A DNA stretch of 50,735 nt from Flavobacteriales bacterium (GTDB taxonomy: Bacteria > Bacteroidota > Bacteroidia > Flavobacteriales_D > Sanyastnellaceae). The stretch is from positions 1 through 50,735 of the forward strand of contig CANGTU010000020.1 of NCBI GenBank assembly GCA_947456965.1, written 5' to 3'. A model generated the notes under the pieces. The model did no database searches. It was given only the letters and a program-made list of their open reading frames with translations, and had not been told where the DNA came from. The position numbers and the translations under genes were made by a program. Of the stretch, positions 48,881-50,735 are shown piece by piece (the first letter of the stretch is position 1; every line of letters starts with the position of its first letter).

Positions 48881-49507
48881 ATGCGTATTGGTGATGCCAT
48901 GACACCGCACGTGCACAAAGCGCCTGACTCCAGCCACTCCATGAAACCCGGATTTCGGAAGGCAATCCTGCGACTGCATTTTATCGCCTTGACGGCAGCT
49001 GTCGCAAATGCGCTATTCAAAGCGTTCACAACCTACAGCCTCGGGAGGAATATCGAATTTGGTGTGGAAATGCTGACTGCAATCAGCGGACTGACGTTGT
49101 TCGTGATGTTCCTCAATCCGTTTAAAAAGATCAATCTCTACTTCTCGGTGTATGCAATTGCTGCGCTCCTCCTGATGGCAGGACTGCTCATTCGCGGTAT
49201 GTTTTGGGGAGTGGTTTTGTCTGTGCTTCTGTTTCTTGTGCTGCCTGACGACACCGAAATTGAATCCGACGGAATTGTCATTTCCACAGCATTTCAGGGA
49301 TTGATGGCTTCTTGCTGCACCTATCAGGTAAAAGAACGAAAGCTACTCCTGTTTGAAAAGGACCATGGGACATGGGATATGCAGGCAGAAGGTCCGGTTG
49401 ATTTTAAACACGTGACAATCCATTCCGCTGAAGACGAAATAAAAATTACCTATTCCACCCATTCTGCCCCGGGAGTGATTCAGACAAAGACATTTAAAAA
49501 ACAGTAG
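48881..49507 (+). CDS. Hypothetical membrane protein
   Basis: The 208-residue protein has four hydrophobic helices (about 35-135: ALTAAVANALFKAF, LTAISGLTLFVMFL, VYAIAALLLMAGLLI and FWGVVLSVLLFLVLP) followed by an 80-residue soluble domain rich in beta strands (HVTIHSAEDEIKITYST). I do not recognise a family. The start at 48881 follows an A-rich leader; later in-frame ATGs at 48899 and 48941 are possible. Confidence 0.6.
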   Translation: MRIGDAMTPHVHKAPDSSHSMKPGFRKAILRLHFIALTAAVANALFKAFTTYSLGRNIEFGVEMLTAISGLTLFVMFLNPFKKINLYFSVYAIAALLLMAGLLIRGMFWGVVLSVLLFLVLPDDTEIESDGIVISTAFQGLMASCCTYQVKERKLLLFEKDHGTWDMQAEGPVDFKHVTIHSAEDEIKITYSTHSAPGVIQTKTFKKQ

Positions 49508-49646
49508 CGGACAGACAAGGCTTCGCAGCAGGCGGAGGTGACCTCCTCCCTTTAAATCGAAGCATACAAAATTTGAGAATCAGGCTTGTTTGATTAATTT
49601 TAAAAAACCAATTCAAGCTATAAAACCTCATTTATCCCACTAACGC

Positions 49647-50048
49647 ATGAAAAAGACAATCCTTTTTATAGTGACCATGTTCGCAGTGACGACATTGGAA
49701 GCACAGACAGGTTATGACAATATCGAACCTTTCGATGTGCATCTGAAAGGTTGGGCGCAGGTTGAGCTAAATGGAAAGTTCGGTTTTATCGACAAAAACG
49801 GCGTCGAGGTTGTGATGCCTGTGTACGACCACATTGAACCGTTTGACATATACAAGAAAGGCTGGGCGCTGGTTACACTGAACGGAAAGCTGGGGTTCAT
49901 CGACAGGAATGGTGTCGAAGTCGTGAAGCCTGTATATGACCACATTGAACCGTTCGGCATCTACAAAAAAGGGTGGGCACAAGTAAAACTTAACGGCAAG
50001 TTTGGCTTCATCGACAAGAACGGTGTGGAAATCGTGAATCCGGTTTGA
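49647..50048 (+). CDS. Secreted WG-repeat protein, three repeats
   Basis: The 133-residue protein has a signal peptide (1-19, ending LEAQ) and exactly three 37-residue WG repeats. Each has the pattern YDxIEPF, KGWAxVxLNGKxGFIDxNG and VExVxPV. WG repeats form beta-rich solenoid-like units of unknown function, usually in longer arrays. After the TGA stop the sequence DAHIELSGA in another frame resembles the start of a fourth repeat, so the gene may have been shortened by a frameshift. Confidence 0.8.
   Translation: MKKTILFIVTMFAVTTLEAQTGYDNIEPFDVHLKGWAQVELNGKFGFIDKNGVEVVMPVYDHIEPFDIYKKGWALVTLNGKLGFIDRNGVEVVKPVYDHIEPFGIYKKGWAQVKLNGKFGFIDKNGVEIVNPV
49713..50045 (+). repeat. Three 111-base tandem repeats
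   Basis: Units at 49713-49823, 49824-49934 and 49935-50045 code for the WG repeats and are similar at DNA level, so they probably expand and contract by recombination. Confidence 0.8.
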
Positions 50049-50167
50049 TGCACACATTGAACTGTCCGGCGCGACTCTTACACCACCGTTCCTGCAGTAA
50101 TCAAAGATTGATTCGCAAACCCTTATTGAAAGGAGAATGACCTCCTTCTCCACCCTTCACACTCCTT

Positions 50168-50315
50168 GGTGGAAATCTGATTCGATTCCATTCCGCATTT
50201 CCACCAACCCGAAGATCCCCCCGGTGGAAATCGCACAAGAACTTCTTCCCAATTTCCACCGAACAGAAAAACCCCTTGGTGGAAATTTCAATCAAACTAT
50301 TTTTGAATTTCCACC
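50168..50315. repeat. Regular array of three GGTGGAAAT palindromes
   Basis: GGTGGAAAT-N20-ATTTCCACC occurs at 50168-50205, 50223-50260 and 50278-50315. The internal spacers are all exactly 20 bases and unrelated in sequence; the gaps between units are both exactly 17 bases, giving a 55-base period. The flanking base pairs co-vary (T/A, C/G, T/A). It lies 36 bases before the next gene. It is not a CRISPR, since the inter-repeat parts are not conserved repeats of usual length. Confidence 0.85.
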
Positions 50316-50351
50316 AGACTGTCTTAAATCGCTGCATGTAAAGGATTTACC

Positions 50352-50735
50352 ATGACCGAAACGATCCGCAAAACCCTGGGCGACAGTTTGAGCGAGACGG
50401 CGAGCTTGCTCCTCCTCTCCACTTCCATGGTGGGAGCCATTGAACAGCGGGCAAAGTTTCCCGGCGACGAAGCGAGCACGCTGATTCAATTGCTGAATGA
50501 ACAGATCAAAGCACGCCTTGCGCAAAAACCCGGAAGAGCGGAACTGAAAGCGCTGTATTGTCCGCCCGCCAGTCCGAGTGCAGAGATTGAAGCCACCCTG
50601 GCCAAATACCAGAAAAAACTCCTCACCCTCCGCAAAAGGGAACAGAAACTTCTGCAGCAGCTGGACGCCCTACTCGACTCCATTTATATCGGAGAAACCC
50701 TGTCCATCCCCGATTCCATTTCCCACGCCCCGCAC
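50352..50735 (+). CDS. Unrecognised coiled-coil protein, cut by the window end
   Basis: An open frame from ATG 50352 runs 128 codons to the edge without a stop. The N-terminus (TIRKTLGDSLSETASLLLLS) is amphipathic helix. A second part, from about residue 72, is a charged coiled coil (EIEATLAKYQKKLLTLRKRE, QKLLQQLDALLDS). There is no signal peptide. I do not recognise the family. The palindrome array lies directly upstream and may regulate it. Confidence 0.6.
   Translation, partial: MTETIRKTLGDSLSETASLLLLSTSMVGAIEQRAKFPGDEASTLIQLLNEQIKARLAQKPGRAELKALYCPPASPSAEIEATLAKYQKKLLTLRKREQKLLQQLDALLDSIYIGETLSIPDSISHAPH

Noticed and set aside
50168-50315. CRISPR array
   Set aside because: The conserved words are 9 bases and alternate in orientation; there is no long conserved repeat and no cas gene nearby.
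50137-50355. 72-residue open frame through the palindromes
   Set aside because: It is explained by the repeated words; codons follow the palindrome, not a protein pattern.

Overview
The window looks like a chromosomal piece of a moderate-GC, aerobic member of the Bacteroidota. Gene starts and tRNAs are preceded by the TAnnTTTG -7 element typical of that phylum. The rpmG-DUF4295-ftsY-rimO block, the ftsK-lolA pair, a LysM/periplasmic-binding protein fused in one chain, DUF5777 and DUF4412 proteins, and a large TPR protein paired with an outer-membrane barrel are all phylum hallmarks. HemF (oxygen-dependent), several c-type haem lipoproteins and a di-haem oxidoreductase point to aerobic respiration.

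Layout. 0-5 kb (+): an envelope redox region with a DUF4412 protein, a membrane-anchored thioredoxin, a lone [2Fe-2S] ferredoxin, two haem lipoproteins, an OB-fold protein, YceI and a DUF5777 barrel. 5-9.3 kb (-): queE, a 450-base gene-free stretch with DnaA-box-like words, a conserved hypothetical gene, rimO, ftsY, DUF4295 and rpmG. 9.5-12.8 kb (+): ftsK-lolA. 12.8-17 kb (-): guaA, a LysM/receptor protein and hemF in one tight operon. 17-23.2 kb: an SLC13 transporter, tRNA-Arg/Pro/Ser with their own promoters and terminators, a frameshifted gene, maf, a cluster-less RlmD-like methyltransferase, a TPMT-like methyltransferase and pyrR. 23.2-26.5 kb: aroK and clpB. 26.8-27.9 kb: a decayed IS3-like element. 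28-34 kb (-): an amino-acid permease and an operon of three related trypsin-like proteins, the middle one having lost all three catalytic residues. 34-39 kb: folE, a di-haem oxidoreductase, an ICMT-like membrane methyltransferase and gyrB. 39-47.7 kb: an outer-membrane barrel plus TPR operon, nnrD, a yciO-like gene, a transaldolase and a small membrane protein.

The last 3 kb (47.7-50.7 kb) is accessory. It holds the N-terminal half of a Fic-type protein beneath a GGCTCA-word array, small membrane proteins, a WG-repeat protein whose fourth repeat has decayed, and a strikingly regular array of three GGTGGAAAT-N20-ATTTCCACC palindromes spaced by exactly 17 bases, just upstream of an unrecognised coiled-coil gene that runs off the window.

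Most of the window is housekeeping. The best candidates for undescribed biology are the palindrome array with its downstream gene, the active/inactive/active protease operon, the haem-lipoprotein/YceI/DUF5777 operon, and the recurrent placement of the -7 promoter element 4-5 bases from the start codon, which predicts leaderless mRNAs.
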